The notes: generated by a model not told the origin, from the letters alone. 64,000 bases of DNA from Akebia trifoliata (GCA_017979445.1 CM030708.1:32058721-32122720); one strand, 5' to 3'; counted from the stretch's first letter, positions 31,691 through 46,400 are shown. Made by a program: numbers and translations.

Positions 31691-33027
31691 TTAAGTTTCA
31701 ATTATTATTCTCTCTCCAAAACCTTCAAAAGAATTTCAACCCAAAGACACGATCAATGTAAAATTACAACTTAAAGCCAAAAGAAGATGAATTTCACTAG
31801 AATAAGAAACAAATTACATATTTACGACTTAAAATGCACAAATTATGTTTCAATTTGCCAAGATATTACTTAACTAAATCCTTAATAAAATTCGTATTTA
31901 CTTAACAAATCCTTCACAAACGAAGAAAGAAGAAAAAAAAAAAAAAAAGCAAAATCTCAAATCGTGCAAAGCATAAATGCAACTCAATTGGATCCAACTC
32001 TGGAAAATATTTTGCGTATCCAAAAAATTGACCAGAGAATCCCTCTAACAAGTGAATAATCTCGGGTTTCTCACATTAAAAGCACGCATTTCTTTAAAAT
32101 ATGCTCAAATAACAGCAAATCATAAGTTTCGCTGCCGCGTGGAGCCAATTCATCTATCACCAAAAATAGTATTAAAAAAAATTACATGAATCCAACTTTG
32201 TATTCCAGAACCTAACGAAGCATTTCGGTTCATTGAAACAGATTAAAAATACAAACACATTCAAACAGGGATGAAACCCTAGAAATAAAGATTCATACAA
32301 CCACGTCCACAATAAGATTCAAGAAATGGAAATTTTCTAAAGCCAAAAAAAAGTGAATAAATCCACGAGAAAAAAAAGATATCTTTTAGAAAATTAATAT
32401 GAGTGAACAACTATGTGCATCCAGCTCGAAAAAAAATAGGACGAAATGACACTAAAATAGGCCTCAGAAATCGAGAAAAAGAAAAAAAAAAAAAAAAAAA
32501 ACAGAGCGCATAAGAACTACATTTAAAAATAAACAACTTTCTCCGATTAAAATCACATTTCTCCTGAAAACCAAAAAAGATCAAAAAATCAAAGCCAAAC
32601 GTTCTACCAAAATTGCATCACTACGCTTCACAGATCTCCGAAACGTCAAAAAATCACAAATTTCTCGTACTCTAAGATTACACTTCTCTCTCAAAAACCA
32701 AAAAGAACAAACTATGATATCCAAGAAGAAAGGGAAAAAAAAAAAAACTAAATCACGTCACTTCGCTTACACAAGTCATCGAAACACCAAGAAAAATCAC
32801 AAAAAGAATCTCACACAGAACTCGAATGCTCAAAGCACAAAAGACTTTCAAAATGACAAATGCGCCATTAAAACTCTAGCAGAAATTTCAACGAAGTTAA
32901 GTCCAAGTGCAGTAAAAATGTTAAAAAAGAAATTATAAGAACAGTAAAGTAGAAAAAAAAAATATTTAAAAAAAACTGTCAAAACAGTAGATCAGAGCAT
33001 AACAGCATAAAAAGCTTAAAATTATAC

Positions 33028-33180
33028 CTGAAGTCGAAGATATTTCGATCAACGAGATCTCTTACAAGTCTATCGAAGAACAATTGCTGGAAACCTCAAC
33101 ATTTGCTCCTCTTCTCTCGTTTACATTCAGAGAGAGCGCCAAACGATGCAAAAGCAAGCGTGATATAAGGAATTCGAAGT
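33028..33180 (-). other. Probable non-coding 5' exon of the NEK gene
   Basis: On the minus strand the segment ends CTTCAG followed by GTATAATT, a fair splice donor, 1.3 kb before the NEK start codon. It is less AT-rich than the DNA on either side, and a (GA)n tract at 33187-33208 lies just beyond it. The intron acceptor before the ATG could not be fixed. A leader intron of this type is common in plant kinase genes; this is inference. Confidence 0.45.
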
Positions 33181-33186
33181 TCAAAA

Positions 33187-33208
33187 TGAGAGAGAGAGAG
33201 AGAGAGAG
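33187..33208. repeat. (GA)n microsatellite upstream of NEK
   Basis: About 11 GA units lie directly upstream of the putative NEK leader exon, read as CT on the sense strand, the same arrangement as for the EGF-like gene. Confidence 0.8.
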
Positions 33209-33696
33209 GTCAAAGTGACTTTTTTTCGTTTGTGTTTGTTTTTTCTGTTTTTGGGGATTCTGAAAACTCGAAAAATGTTTGTTTGTGTTTGATTTTTCAC
33301 TTTTTCGGGGGGAAGAGGAGTGCTGAGAGACACTGATAGTGAGTTTTGAGTAAATTTTTTAGCGCTTTTTGACAATTAACAAGAGCAAAATAGGTGGCCC
33401 CACTCCTTGATCACAAGTTCACAACTACTCACCCGATCACGAGACCCAATTCTGCACTTTCGGATCTTTTTTATTTTAATGACCATAACACCCTTATTAG
33501 ATTCCGAAAATGCCAGTATCACCTGTGACGAGTGAAGACGGGAGAAGAAATGCCCGTGTTTTGTGGGTGAATCGGTCTCATCAAAGTTTGGTGTGCTTCC
33601 TTAACAAACTGCCACGTGGAAAGTTCTTTCTGATCCCTAGACACTTACTGCATCAGATGTGATGCATATCAAGGGATATCATTCTTTTTGACGGAG

Positions 33697-34107
33697 CTGT
33701 CAATGGATCGGGTCCAAATAGGATCAAGGTTGATCTAGGATGAACCAGATAAGGATTGGATCAAATGAAAAATTTATCCAATAAAAATCGGATCGACTAT
33801 TGTTGTATCGTTCCTTTGATCAAATGTCAATATTATAATCCAAATCTAATATGAAAACAATCAAATTGGGTTTGGATCAAATCAAAATTGATCTGATATA
33901 TAAAATATATATATTTAAAAAAAAAAACTTCATATAATTTACAAATCTATCAGCCTATCGAATTTGGATATGATTGTTTTATAACCGATCCGATAGTTAT
34001 CAAATCGAATTCCTATTGGAATCTAAATTCTCAATTCATTATAAAGTTACCATATCAAAACAGATTAGATTTTGGAACTGATCCGATCCATTGATAGTCT
34101 TACTACT
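33697..34107. mobile_element. hAT-like non-autonomous relic
   Basis: The ends CTGTCAATGGATCGG and, inverted, ACTATCAATGGATCGGATCAG are paired about 400 bp apart, with internal GGATCAAAT/ATCCGATCC-type subterminal repeats. This resembles the hAT family at 7260-7949. No matching 8-bp duplication was found. Confidence 0.45.
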
Positions 34108-35351
34108 GACAATGAGATTACATGAATTCTCATCGTTTTGCTCGACGCATGTGGGATGTTCTTCATACACACATGTATTATATACCTTAGTTTGCACCAA
34201 ATTATCCAAAAGTACCTCATCAATGCACCTTGATTTATTTATGTTTTTTTAAAGAATATAAACATTAGATCAAAATTGAACTCATTGGTGTTAAATGGAG
34301 TGTGGACTACCACCTTAACGTTAGAGACTCATCTATTAGAGTAACTCCAACACACTTAGCATCAGGCTTTGCATTTCCTCCTAATAATCATTTTGGAGAG
34401 ACAGAGCCCTTTGAATGATCTCCAACGCACTATGCCATTCTCTCTCTACTGTGGTATGTTTTGAGTAGAATCGTAAAAAAAATTTATAGAGAGTCATTTT
34501 GGATAATACATTTGGAATGCATGCCTATGGAATATCTCAAATGACTCTCTTAATAGAATGTCTAGTTATTATGACTAGTATTTCTGGACACTCATAACGT
34601 TATGGGGGGGTTTTTTGCGAGAAATTGTGATTAAAATATCACTGAACGAGATAAGGGCAACTTGGTCATTTTATATACTTTTCTTTGAAAAGCGAAACGG
34701 TCGAAGTAGTAACTGAGGATAAAATTAAATACGTGAACAGAGCATGTTTTAAAATTTTAAAATCTTAATAAATTACAAACAACGGAGTAAATGAGTAATG
34801 TTTCATTTATTTTATTTTATTTTTGATTTTTTATATTAAGCGTAGAAGAACTTGTAAGTGCTCCGCACACTCCCAATAAGTCAACTTCGTGTCTTTTGTC
34901 GCGTAGTTGGTTCATTGAATTATTATTATTATTTTATTTTTAAAATTAAGGGAATCTTATTAAAGTATATATTAAAGGGTGGGAAGAATACCTTTTTGGA
35001 AAGATTAATATTTGTTAAATCTAGCTGCTAAGTCATATTTGTGATTAAAATAAGTGGTTGGGAGGATAGGCCACGGGAACCGACACACCTACCTATTGAT
35101 TGGGTGATTAAGATTCCTTAAGCCATCTCAAAACTCGAATGGGCTTTAAATCATAACTTTTAGCTATCCTTATCCCAAAATCCTCTTTTTTTTTATTTTT
35201 TTTTATTTTTTTTTATTTTTATGTTATGTAAATTTATAAACTTTTTAATAAAAATGATAATCTTAGAACCATTTTATTTATCAATAAGCAAAATAAAAAT
35301 AATTATTTAATGATTTATGCACTTCTACTAGTTTTAAGATGAATAATGATT
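34108..35351. other. Gene-free spacer
   Basis: No exon series or protein motif was found. A pair of related segments around AGAGTCATTTTGGATAATACAT and its partial inverse AATGACTCTCTT (about 34490-34560) suggests a short MITE. A run of TTTTTTTTA units lies at about 35190-35219. Confidence 0.45.
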
Positions 35352-35500
35352 TTGTAATGCCCCGTACATATGCCCTCATTACAAAAGTGTAGATTATTTT
35401 CTCGGGATACACATAATCATAAAAAAAATTATGTATCCCAATGCAAATAATCTATGGTTCTGTGATGAGGGCGTATGTCAGAGGGGGCGTCAAATTACTA
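35352..35500. mobile_element. Short hairpin MITE 4
   Basis: The arms TATGCCCTCATTACAAAAG and CTGTGATGAGGGCGTATG enclose TAGATTATTTTCTCGGGATACACATAAT and its inverse ATTATGTATCCCAATGCAAATAATCTATGG. It belongs to the same family as the hairpins near 5.5, 5.9, 8.4, 43.6, 58.7 and 62.9 kb. Confidence 0.75.
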
Positions 35501-38500
35501 CCACTCTTTTAAGAAACTTTTAAGTATTTTCAAAATGATGGCATACCTTTGGCCATAAGGAATAGATATTGAGGCCCGAGCTTTAGTGAATGAATCAACC
35601 TTAATGTTCCCACCTTTCCCTGTGAAGATTTATTAAATGAAAACTTGTTACTAAGTTACTTCTCTTCTTATAATTGTTGGTCCGAAGCAACCACGACAGC
35701 AACAAAGTAGGATTTTTGTGTTTAATGTTAGGTTGGGTAAATCCCAATTGTTTATCTTTACTTGAGCTGGTAGTTCATGCAAAAATAAATAAAAAATAAA
35801 AAACTTTGAAAAATAGATTCAAGGAATATAGTTTCAAAAGAAGTAAATGCTTGTATTTAAAACGAGTGGAAGATAGAAAAGGATGAGGAGCAGTGTGTGG
35901 TGGTGGAAAATATTATAGTTATCCCTATATGATTATGCATTTAATTTTATAATGAAGTGTAACAGAAAAAATATAGCTTATATTTGAGACATCCCCTATG
36001 TTCTCAAACATACAGGTCCACTCTAAGCGTAATATTCTTCAATAAATTAATTCAAATAACTTGAATGCCTTTATTTTCGACCTTTAAGGGAAAACAAATT
36101 GTTTCTCATTCCCAAAACATGCTATCTTTCATGTGTCAATCTTCAAATTGTTTTTTTTTAAAACCTATTAGGCCTCGTCTTTGACATCTTTCCAAAAGTC
36201 CTTGTTTTCTCTTATTCAAAATCCACTATCTTTGACTTCCTCGAGGTTTGTATTTTTGTTTTTGAGTTTCGCGGTCGAGAATACACAATCTCAACGTTTA
36301 AGTTGCGGAGCGGGAAAAAAAAAGTTGAAAATGGTGACCACCACCCCCCTTCCCCCCCCTTCTTAAAAAAAAAAAAAAAAAAAAAAGGACTGAAGACGAT
36401 GGCATTTAAGTCATTTTTGTTAACCTACGAGAAAATAATGCACTAGAGGAGGAGGTCGATAACTCGAAAACACATGGATATCTTAAATAATTATTAAAAC
36501 CAAAAGGAATATATTTAAATTACTCGAAAAAGATACAACTTCTGACAAAATTCAACACAAATGTTCATGGGTTGAGATGTTCATTGATCAATTAGTGAAC
36601 ATAAATAAACAAGGCTTGTGATTAAAGGACTGTGATTTTTAGGCAATTAGACATCAAGTCTATGTAATGGTTAAAAATCGTTACGCCAAAGTTTTGTATA
36701 CCAAACCAGAAATGAGTTACTCTTTGTCACGTAACCTTAGGCATGTCAATATAGTCAATGATCTAGATCTGGTTCGAACATATTCATGATTTCAAATATT
36801 GTTTTGATATCCAAATACATTTTGGATGTGAATTAATATGTCGATGCATTAAATCCAATAAAATCCGATCCGAATTGTAGTGTAAATAATAATTATATTT
36901 ATTGCATAATAATAGTACACATCATTTTTCTCCATTCTAAATACTTACAAAATTTAGGTCTCTTTGATTATCTCCATTCTACGCTCTCGATAGGCTCGCA
37001 GTCAAAGTCTTGGGGGCTGGGAACAAAGAGCGACCGCCTCCCACCAACCAACCTATCATCTTTTATAACAAGTCAAAGCAACTCGATGTAAGTCTCCTCT
37101 CTATCTCTTTCTTTCAACCTCAAACCAACTAACTCTTGATTTTTCTCAAAAAAACCATTGTCTTTAATTTCAAGCTATAGAGCCCTCGATTATTTCTCTA
37201 AAAACATTCACTATTGTCGTCCTTAAGCAAGAAAAGCATTGATCTCTCCCCAAGACCGGAAAAAAAAAGTTTTTGCTCCTCAATATCCATCATCTTTAAG
37301 TTATAGGGTTTTTGACTAAAAAAAAAATCATTTTTTAGTAGGTTCAAAAAACGAAAGTACACTCTTTTCAAAGGGATTCGATACACGTTTCCCTATCAAT
37401 GCCAAAATCAATCTACTCCATAGATGAAATATTTGAAAAATTGCTTGGGTTCAAATTCAAATGTTTATTTACGTTATTCTTTGGATTTCAAAATTGAATA
37501 TCAAAGAAAAATAAAAAGATATTTGAATTCAAATACTCATATATTCGATCCCATTGATATGGGTTCACATTAGGGGTGTCAATGGATACCCATTTATTGG
37601 AATCGATTAGAGCCAAGTCTAAAATGAAATCGAACTGATAAGAATCAAAACTATTAGGTTCTATCCAACAGATACTTATGTGTATCCATAACTGATTTAT
37701 TTTATCATTTTTTTCCATAATATAGATGATTTAAGATATTTTTTTATTTCAAAATAAATATATGTTACATGGAATTCTTCAATTTTCATATAAATTATTG
37801 ATTGGGGTTTGAAATGAGTTACTCTTCTAGCAAATTTTTTACTTTTAATAAAAATATTTTTTTATTAAAAAAAATCATTAATTTGTATCTTTATTATGAT
37901 AGATTGTAATTAAGTTAATAATTTTATTGATAATATTTAATTTTTTGAAAATTTTTATATGGCTCCGTGCATATGGAAGTCAGTTGAGTAAATTTCAATT
38001 ATCTTTTCTCGAGTCAGGTAAAACAAACCAAAATCTTATTCAAAAACTGTTGTCGGCAGTTGCTAAGTGCGAATCGTACGACTGTATCAGGCAAGAAGTC
38101 ACGTTTAGATCTTGATGTGCAATTTGTTGTAGCTGGCAATGCCACGTGGATTCTAAACGTACAATTTTTACACGACCATAATAGATACGTGTGGGATCCA
38201 CATCAAATCTGATGCATGTGAGGACTATGGAAATATCTGCACAAAGGGGGTCCTCTTTGCCGTGAGTAGTAGGAGAACACGTGAGTCAAGCTTCAAAGAC
38301 AGGTAAAAAGGGAATGTAGGCGTTTTGTAGACTAGCCACAATACGCCCCCACGTCTTAGGGACTCCATATTTTTCTTTCTTGTACTTGAGTTTGTGGTGA
38401 CTTTATGGTCTTGTGATCGGTCAGATAACAAAGGGTCAAAAAATTGAAAAATTGGAGTTTGAACAAAGATGGGCCAAATTTTGCCCTCCATCACCGGTTC

Positions 38501-39130
38501 AAGTTTGAACAAGGTTTCAGGGACAGAGAGGACCCAAATTTAGCCTAACAACTATTGGGCTCATGGATGGCAAGGAGAAAAGTAGTTGAATTTAAATAGA
38601 GTTGTTCTAAGTTAACCTTCATCGTTGCGCTTGATCTTTGTTAAATAACTGAGATAGAAAACAATGTTTGTTAGGTTAAAATTCTACTACTTCCCATTAA
38701 ATAAGGTAGAGAAAACGTATCTATTTTCACAATGATAGAATATATTTAAGAAAATATTACATAACTGTCCTTTGTGAAATTTTAAAAAAATTGATTCGGG
38801 AGTTCTACATAGAGCAGGGGTTGTCATCCCCTACAACCCACAACTTAGCATACCTCCAACACAATACAAGACGTTTACACAACAAGATTTTCATTATTTC
38901 ATTTGAAATTAATTTTTGAAAACAAATTGTAATTTTCAGAGAAATATAAAAAAAAATTACAATTAAATTTAATATCAAACCTTTCAAAAATTCAACTATT
39001 TATACATATTTGATAGAAATATGTCAAAATTTAATATTATATATGAAATATTAATTACTCTCCGAAGATTATGAATGTTCTTAGAATGATCACCACCTTA
39101 ATCCCTTGTATATAGTTAAAAAAAGAATGT
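35501..39130. other. Gene-free spacer upstream of PUS7
   Basis: The stretch is AT-rich, with short ORFs only and none with recognisable motifs. It includes TAGGGGTGTCAATGGATACC at about 37572, a hAT-like left end with no partner found, and G-box-like CCACGTGG near 38137. A C-rich/A-rich transition at 36340-36385 is low complexity. Confidence 0.45.
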
Positions 39131-39289
39131 CCCAAAACCATGAGTAATTTCATGTGAAGGTGTTAACAATAAATGGTTGGTATGCCATGTGGGATGGATC
39201 AACCCCATGTAGAGGTGTCACCAATACTTGATTAAACAATTATGAAAAGTGTAAATACTAAATGTTTGGTATGTTATCTAGATCGTACA

Positions 39290-39830
39290 CGTGTCTTAGC
39301 AGAGTAAGTGGTATCTAAAGAAAGCCAGTCTTGCTCAACAAAGGACAAACCAAGTTAGCATTGCTTGGTCTAACTGATGGGGCAAGACAATTTAAGAAGA
39401 AATCTGATTTGCTTAGCAGGGTAGGCCTAGATCGAATATCTATGTGATTTTTGGATTGCGCACGTCAAATTTGAAGATCTCGGAAGACGTCTCTAAAGAA
39501 TTTTAGACGCAATTTTAGAGATCTCAATTCTGTTTAGGATCCTTACAACCAAGAGATTCACCTTGATCACATCTCAATTAAGGGGGAAACCTTGATTTTA
39601 AGGGACTACCTATAAATAGGAGGATTAACAGAGGCAAGATAATTTTTTTAGCAATGAGAGAAATGGTTAAAACTATTGTTATTTTTTGATATTATTTTCT
39701 CTGCAATTCTAACTTGGACATCGAAGGATCTTATAAGAGAGACTGAGCAACTACTTCGGATCAATAGGTAAGGTCGATTAAGGTAAAACTCGATTCAACC
39801 TCTACACTATAGATTTGGAAAAATGATCAC
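39290..39830 (+). mobile_element. Possible solo LTR or LTR remnant
   Basis: The segment has the layout of a Gypsy-type LTR end: a TATA box in CCTATAAATAGGAGG, then GCAATGAGAGAAA, then TCTCTGCAATTCTAACTTGGACATCGAAGG. No flanking duplication or internal coding sequence was found, so boundaries are approximate. Confidence 0.35.
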
Positions 39831-40411
39831 GAGTTTTTGGGTAGAGGTTGAAGATCACTTAATGCGAATGGTGCAATTAACAATCATATTTTGTCTTCAC
39901 TATTATAAAGGGAGGTGAAGTAGAAGTGGTTTGATATCAAAATCTGGATTCTTAAAATACCCCTAACTTAACATTTAAACTTAAGAGTTGTGATAGTGTG
40001 ACCTCAATATTGATCTTATTTTGCACTTTCTTGACGTGAAGACAACATGGAACCTTTGATGTTTTTCACTCATATGGACGGTTCGTACACATCTACATGC
40101 CAGGAAAGTGCAAAATGAGGTCAATTCAACATTATTCTTAAACTTGATATAATCAGGGTCATAATGGTCAGAAACCTAAAAAATTGCCATCTCACATCCT
40201 TGAAATTAAGTTGATTAAATTTCAAAATTACAAAATATTCATGTAATGTTGAAAGGCACCATCTAATTAATTTTTTAAATTATAAATAAGGCCTTCAAAA
40301 GCCTATCAATATCGCAAACATCAACGAGGTGACACATCGAAAACCTGCCTCGCGTGTATATGTGGACTAACTTTTTAAGCTCCCCAGGCCCGGTTCCCGT
40401 ACTATTTCAAC

Positions 40412-40465
40412 TAAAACCCTACAAACTAAAACCCTACTGCAACTCCACTAAAACAGAAACCCTAA
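40412..40465 (+). promoter_or_regulatory. Telo-box cluster in PUS7 leader
   Basis: AAAACCCTA occurs twice at about 40412-40436, and AAACCCTAA at 40457-40465, two bases before the PUS7 ATG. Telo-boxes near the start are typical of plant genes for ribosome biogenesis and translation, which fits an RNA-modifying enzyme. The motif is seen; control by it is inferred. Confidence 0.55.
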
Positions 40466-40467
40466 CC

Positions 40468-43400
40468 ATGAAAACTATCGAAGAATCCGAAGTTGGCATC
40501 CTCGGCTACATTTCTCAGCTTCCTGGATTTCGTGGTGTTCTGAAACAAAGGTCTGAATCACCACCCCGTATGTGCTGTTTGTTCGATCAACGACATTTCC
40601 CCCCAATTTATTGTTCATTTTCTCGTTAGTTTATTTATTTATTTATTTTTGTGTGTGTAGATATTCGGATTTTATCGTAAACGAAGTAGATTTGGATGGA
40701 AATATTGTTCATTTGAGCTGTTTAGATGCGCCTCCAGAGGTAATCTGAGTTGCATTATCTTTGTTGTAGTGGAGATTTTTAATAATTAACAAAATGTAAT
40801 ATTTTTTTATCGGATTTTTCAGAATGTTGAGGAAAATCTAAAGGAGAAGGAAACAAAAGTGTCTTATACATCCGAAATCGAAATGTTTAGATCTCTTGTT
40901 GGTGACTTTGATGCGGATTCTTTGAAAGCTTTTATTGATAAAATAACATCTGGTGTTGGAGATGAAACATTTCCAATCGTTCTTTCTCCGGATTCTGATA
41001 AATCCCATCGAACGGCAAGTTTTTCAATTTCGACCTCAAATTTTAAGTTTCCTAATGTATCCTGTCAGTTTTTTAATTGTTTGAAGTATTTCAGGCAGTT
41101 CATAATTTCTTTAAAGAGAATTTCAAATTCTTAGTCACGGATACGGTTGAAGGACCGGAGACCACATCAAAATGCGTTCGAGTGAGGCTAAAGTCCGAAG
41201 GGCATGCCAAGGGGAAGAATGCCAAGAAACGGAAAGAAAGAGGCGATAAGCCCTTTGACAGCAGAGGCTGTGATGATTGGCCCGAGCATGTTGGCAAGTT
41301 TCTTAGGTAAATTGTTACATCTTGTGCCAACCCTTTTACACTAATTGAATTTATTTAATTGGGTTGGAAGGAATGGATTACTTAAACAATTATTATTGTC
41401 ACTGTAGACCAACAACAAGTTTAAATGAGATTTGCATTTGGTGATGAACAGTCTTTTGAAATCTTTACTCTGCAATTATCTTTTGTAGTGTACTCTCGCA
41501 AGTGGTCACTTTTGCTAGAAGGGAATTGTTCTACTGTCTTGGGTTATTTGGTCTAGTTCAAATTTCTAGATCGTGCCATTGACAACCTTAACAAGTTCGT
41601 TTCTAAACAGTCAATTTATTCTCACATTAAAAGAAAAAAAAAATTGAAACCAAAAAGAGTTTTGTGAGTCGAAAAAATGAATGTGAGGGTTTTGGTAGAA
41701 GGAGACAGTTTCTTTATTCGCCAATAACCGAATTGCAACTTTTTATGGTGCATTTTTTTTCTTTTATCTTTTTCTCCGAAGATTTTTTCAAGTCTTCAGG
41801 TGAGTTTCGCTGTTTATTATTTCATCGTGCCTTTTCCAAATCTGGATAAGGTGCATTGAAATTTGGTATCTATTTTTCTTCGGAAATCTGAAATAATAGA
41901 TAATGTTAAACTGACTAGATATGGTGATATGGAATATACACATGTGTGCCTTTTCTTTTATATCCTTTTTGTTGGAGGGAGTTGATGATTTAGTAAGGAT
42001 CCAATGTATCTTAAATAGGCTTTAAATTGGTTGTGGAGGTTTCACTTATCAGCTTTGAACACTATTAACATTGTAAATGTTTCCCATTTCATTTTTTTTT
42101 TCTCAACCTTTGAATATAAGATTTTTAAATCCTTCAGGTTTCATCTTTACAAGGAGAATAAGGACACACAAGAGGCCTTGGGACTTATAGGAAAGATGCT
42201 AGGTATTCAGGTACATTCTAAATGTTTTTTGTTTTTGTTTTTCAGTCTTGAAATGGTCACTTCACATCCATCCGTGCTGTTTCTCACTTCAAGCCATTTT
42301 TTTTTTTTGATAAGTTAAAAAAAACTTGAGTGAGAAACAGAACAGATATTCAAAATGTTTCTCACTTAAGTTTTACTTATCTTTTTTGCATTTTTCTTCA
42401 GAACCATGAATTTTGATTTATTTCCATTTGTTAAACATGTTAGATAAATACAGTACTTCGAGTTTCTCTAGCTGTAGTACTTATTAGATGTCTACCCAGT
42501 TGTTTGATTAATATTTCTTTTTTGGCAGCAACGGTCTTTTGGATTTTCCGGTACAAAAGATAAGCGTTCTGTATCAACTCAAAGGGTAAAATTTTCTCTG
42601 ATTTGTTCTATGTTCTCGTGGGTCTATTGATCTTATTGGTTGGTTCACAATTTAGCTTCACTTAACCGTTTATTTTCCGCCCTCACTTGTTTATCTGATT
42701 ATCTAAATTTACATTCCTCATAGCTGCTTGAATTGGAGTGTGCTTGCTACTCGTATGCATAGCACACTGAATGTATGTCTTCTTCGAGTGCATAAGTATG
42801 AAACCATGAGCCCAATAAGGTGATTTATATTGTGGAAGCAACAAGTGTGCACGAGAGGCGTCTGTAAATCATTAAATACAAGTTGGATTGGTAAAATTAA
42901 TGGTGATGCTACGCTTGTGTTATTTTCCTTGGAAAGGTATTCTTAAGTTTCATGTACTTGACTGATATGATTTATAGAACCCGACTTATCAAAAAAAATG
43001 ATTTATAGAACCCGAGAATGCAACATTTCTCATGTTATGATTTAGTCAGGAATTTTACTCCCTTTCTTTATTCTCTAGCTCCTAATAAGAAGGTCGTAGA
43101 GATTGATTTACCTTACAAGTCAGGATTGAGACTAGATTAGTGCAGGATTTAATAGAGGAAAAAGCTTTTAGGATGGGGGAAAGGTATGTTCTTCAGGCAA
43201 CTAGGTACTGAGAGTTAAGGCAGGAAAGTGTAATGCAAGCAAGAATAGTTGATTTACATTTTTAAGTCCGATGGGCATTCAAAGTGTTGTGATCCTGATT
43301 TACTTGTTTCGTATATCATTTTTCGCTTAAGGCTGGGTCTATCCTGCGAACAGAGAAAATTGAGGGTCGATGATATTGAAAATTACTTATTTTTTAAATG

Positions 43401-46400
43401 TGTGCTCCAAATTATTAAGAGGATTGAATGTGTGTTCCAAATTATTTAGAGGACTCATAGAGGAAGTCTTTCCTTCTATGCAGGTAACTGTTTTCAAGCA
43501 GCATGGAAAAAGGTTGTCTGCTCTCAATGATAGGTTGATTGGTATTAAAGTTGGGGACTTTTGGTATGGGTTACATAATATGCAAATATATTTTTGATGA
43601 GTCATGCTAAACTGGTTCAAAAAAGACACTCACTGACGTGGCAGTGTGCAGATAATCATAGATTTTTTCCTCGAGATACATAAGGAAAAATCAATGGTTC
43701 TTTGCAGATTGCCACGTCAGTGAGTATCTTTTCTGGCCCTTTTTTTTCTTTTTCTTTTTGAGTCAGTTTAGCATTTTTCATTTTTGATTTTTCTGCTAAT
43801 ATATCTTTTGGTAAACAGATGATAAAAGTTCATTTTTTCCAGCTATGTCAGAGAAGGACTTCTTCTTGGGCAGCTCCAAGGAAATCGATTCACAATTACT
43901 TTGAGGTACCACATTCATACATATTAATTCACTTTTGATGTTCAACAATGTTGTATGAAAGCAACCTTTATTTCTTCAATTGGTTAACAGATGCATGATA
44001 CTCACTCTCTTACATATTTTTTCAGAGGAGTAGTTGCAGATTCTGAAGATACTATAAAGGTGGCAGCAGATTCCTTGGGAAAGAATGGGTTTATCAACTA
44101 CTTTGGTTTGCAGGTATTTCTTTTATATGATTAACACTTTTTATTTCATATAAGAGTACCCCCATGATGTGAGCTCAGGAAGAAACTGCTGCCCTCACTG
44201 GTGATATTATCAACACATGAGGCAATTGTGAGTTGTGACCCACACCACCATATGGGGTTGGGTTGGTTGGGTCACACCAAAGAGTTTGAATCTAAAAATC
44301 GAGCTAGTAGGATGATCCTAGATCATAGCTATTTGATGTAATACATTCTTTTGGACTGTACAATAGGTATCATCGGGTTGAGGATGATATCTATTGTCAT
44401 CTCTTCATTCTTTAGGTTATTACAATTGAATGCTCAATGCAACTTCCTCATTTTGTGAGGCAGTGATGAGATCTGAAAGCTTCTAGTCTTTTGGTTACTG
44501 AAGTTACTCGTTGAGCTGATTAAAGAAATTATTTTCAGCGATTTGGAAGTGGCTCAGTGCCAACCCACTTCATTGGAGCGGCATTACTTCGAGGAGAGTG
44601 GAATGCTGCTGTAAGCATGATTCTTGATCCAAGGGAAGGGGATATCCTTTTAATGTTATCAGAGTTTGGACATAGTTTCATTTTATTATTATAAATTTAG
44701 TTGTATGAACCTCTGAATCATCAGAACTGTTGTTTTTTTACTTAATCTTGAAAAAACAACGCGACATTATCAGGGAGGCACGCGAGTATTATAAGGAAAG
44801 TTGTGATATTGAGGGGACATTAAGACGATTACCTCGTTATTTGGTTGCTGAAAGGGCTGTAGTAAGTTTCTTGACATGATGTTTGTGCATTTATATCTTC
44901 ATGATTTCAACTCATTGGGAACTTTTTGACGTTTAATACTCTCTATGGGTTTCAATTAAAAGACTAATTTGTTAGATTCCATATCCTTTGTTTTTTGTTT
45001 GATGGATGCACTTATTCATTCTGGTTCACTGTTTACTTGAACCAGCTCCAGTGTCTGAAGAAATGCCCTGGAAACTACTTACAGGCCCTGAAGGCTATAC
45101 CCAGGACGCTGAGAATGATGTAAGTGATTACTTCAGAGTCTTAGAATAAGGTTGTTAATTTTTCTCATTAAACTTTATAACCTTATCACGCAAAACTAAG
45201 CAATGAAATAAAGCTGAGGGTTGATGTTCTCTGGAAAATGATGCAATTTTCTTTTATATACCGACAAATAGTGACATATGCATGAGATGTGTATAAGTAT
45301 GCTTGGAAAAGTGTTAGTTTTGTGTTGGGTAGTAAATCAACCTTTAATGAAAATTTTACCATTTCTTTCCCTTGAATCTCTCCAAGTAGGCAGATTCTCT
45401 GCCTAAAATTTAGGGCAACTAGTGGTTAGTTGGCAAGGTGAAGTTGGGTTCATGGAGGTATGAACGGGATGTGGGAACAATACTCCATACGTCTTTTCTC
45501 TTGAAGTTGGATGATCCTATGTTACTTTCTTATTCTTGATGTCATCTCTTGTTCAATAGATTCTTGGAGATGTTCAAATTGGCTGTTTTTCGTTGGTTTA
45601 CTATGATCATTGCAAAAGAGATTAAGCTAGAAAGGTGCTTAAAATCTTCTTTAGGTCTTCAAATGTATTAAAGCACTCAAATGTTTTAATTTCTTTTAGG
45701 TATCCCTAAATTCAAAGAAAAAAGGAGGGAAGAAACTTATATCTTCCAGAAGAGTTATTTTATGTCATTTTGTGCTGCTCTTTGCAGATTTTGTTGATTT
45801 TCACACTTGCATTTCTGCTGAACTGTTTAGGTATGTGCACAGTTACCAAAGCTACTTATGGAACCATGCAGCAAGTAATAGAGTACAAAAACATGGTATG
45901 TGCTTTTCATTGTTGCTTAGTTTTGTTGGTCTATCTGTACGATTAAACTATGAATTGAATGAATGGAGGATACCCATGGGCAGTTGTTCATTGCATGATG
46001 GAAATAAAAAATGTACCGATCAAAAATAAAAAATGTGTGAATGTCTTCAATAAAAAAAGTTAAAAAAAAAAAAAAGAAGTCTTGGTCTGGGCATGATTAT
46101 GTTTAATCTAAAAAGACAGAGTGCTCGGCATGACAGCCAGTTTCAAACAATTAGGAGCATGAGTTTATAGACATGATGGAGACTTGAGGAAAAAATCAAA
46201 TATCTCAAGTACTACATGGTTAACACATCAAAAGGCTGCTTAGCATTTTTGTTCATAATGCTAATGGTGATTCTCTACTTATTTGGAATTGCTGTTGGTT
46301 GTGGTCGCCACCGAATTATATTTTTCCATTGTTGGATTGTCAAATTGAATTCATTTGTAAAGAGAAATATGACTTTTCATTAGGGGGAGGGTGGCCAACT

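Noticed and set aside
40354..40467. Upstream in-frame ATG for PUS7
   Set aside because: The added residues are a translation of the telo-box-rich leader, and the family starts at MKTIEES-like sequence.
44611..44641. GTAAGC as the donor of PUS7 intron 10
   Set aside because: It removes the conserved SMILDPREG segment and gives no in-phase acceptor; the AT-AC boundary fits better.
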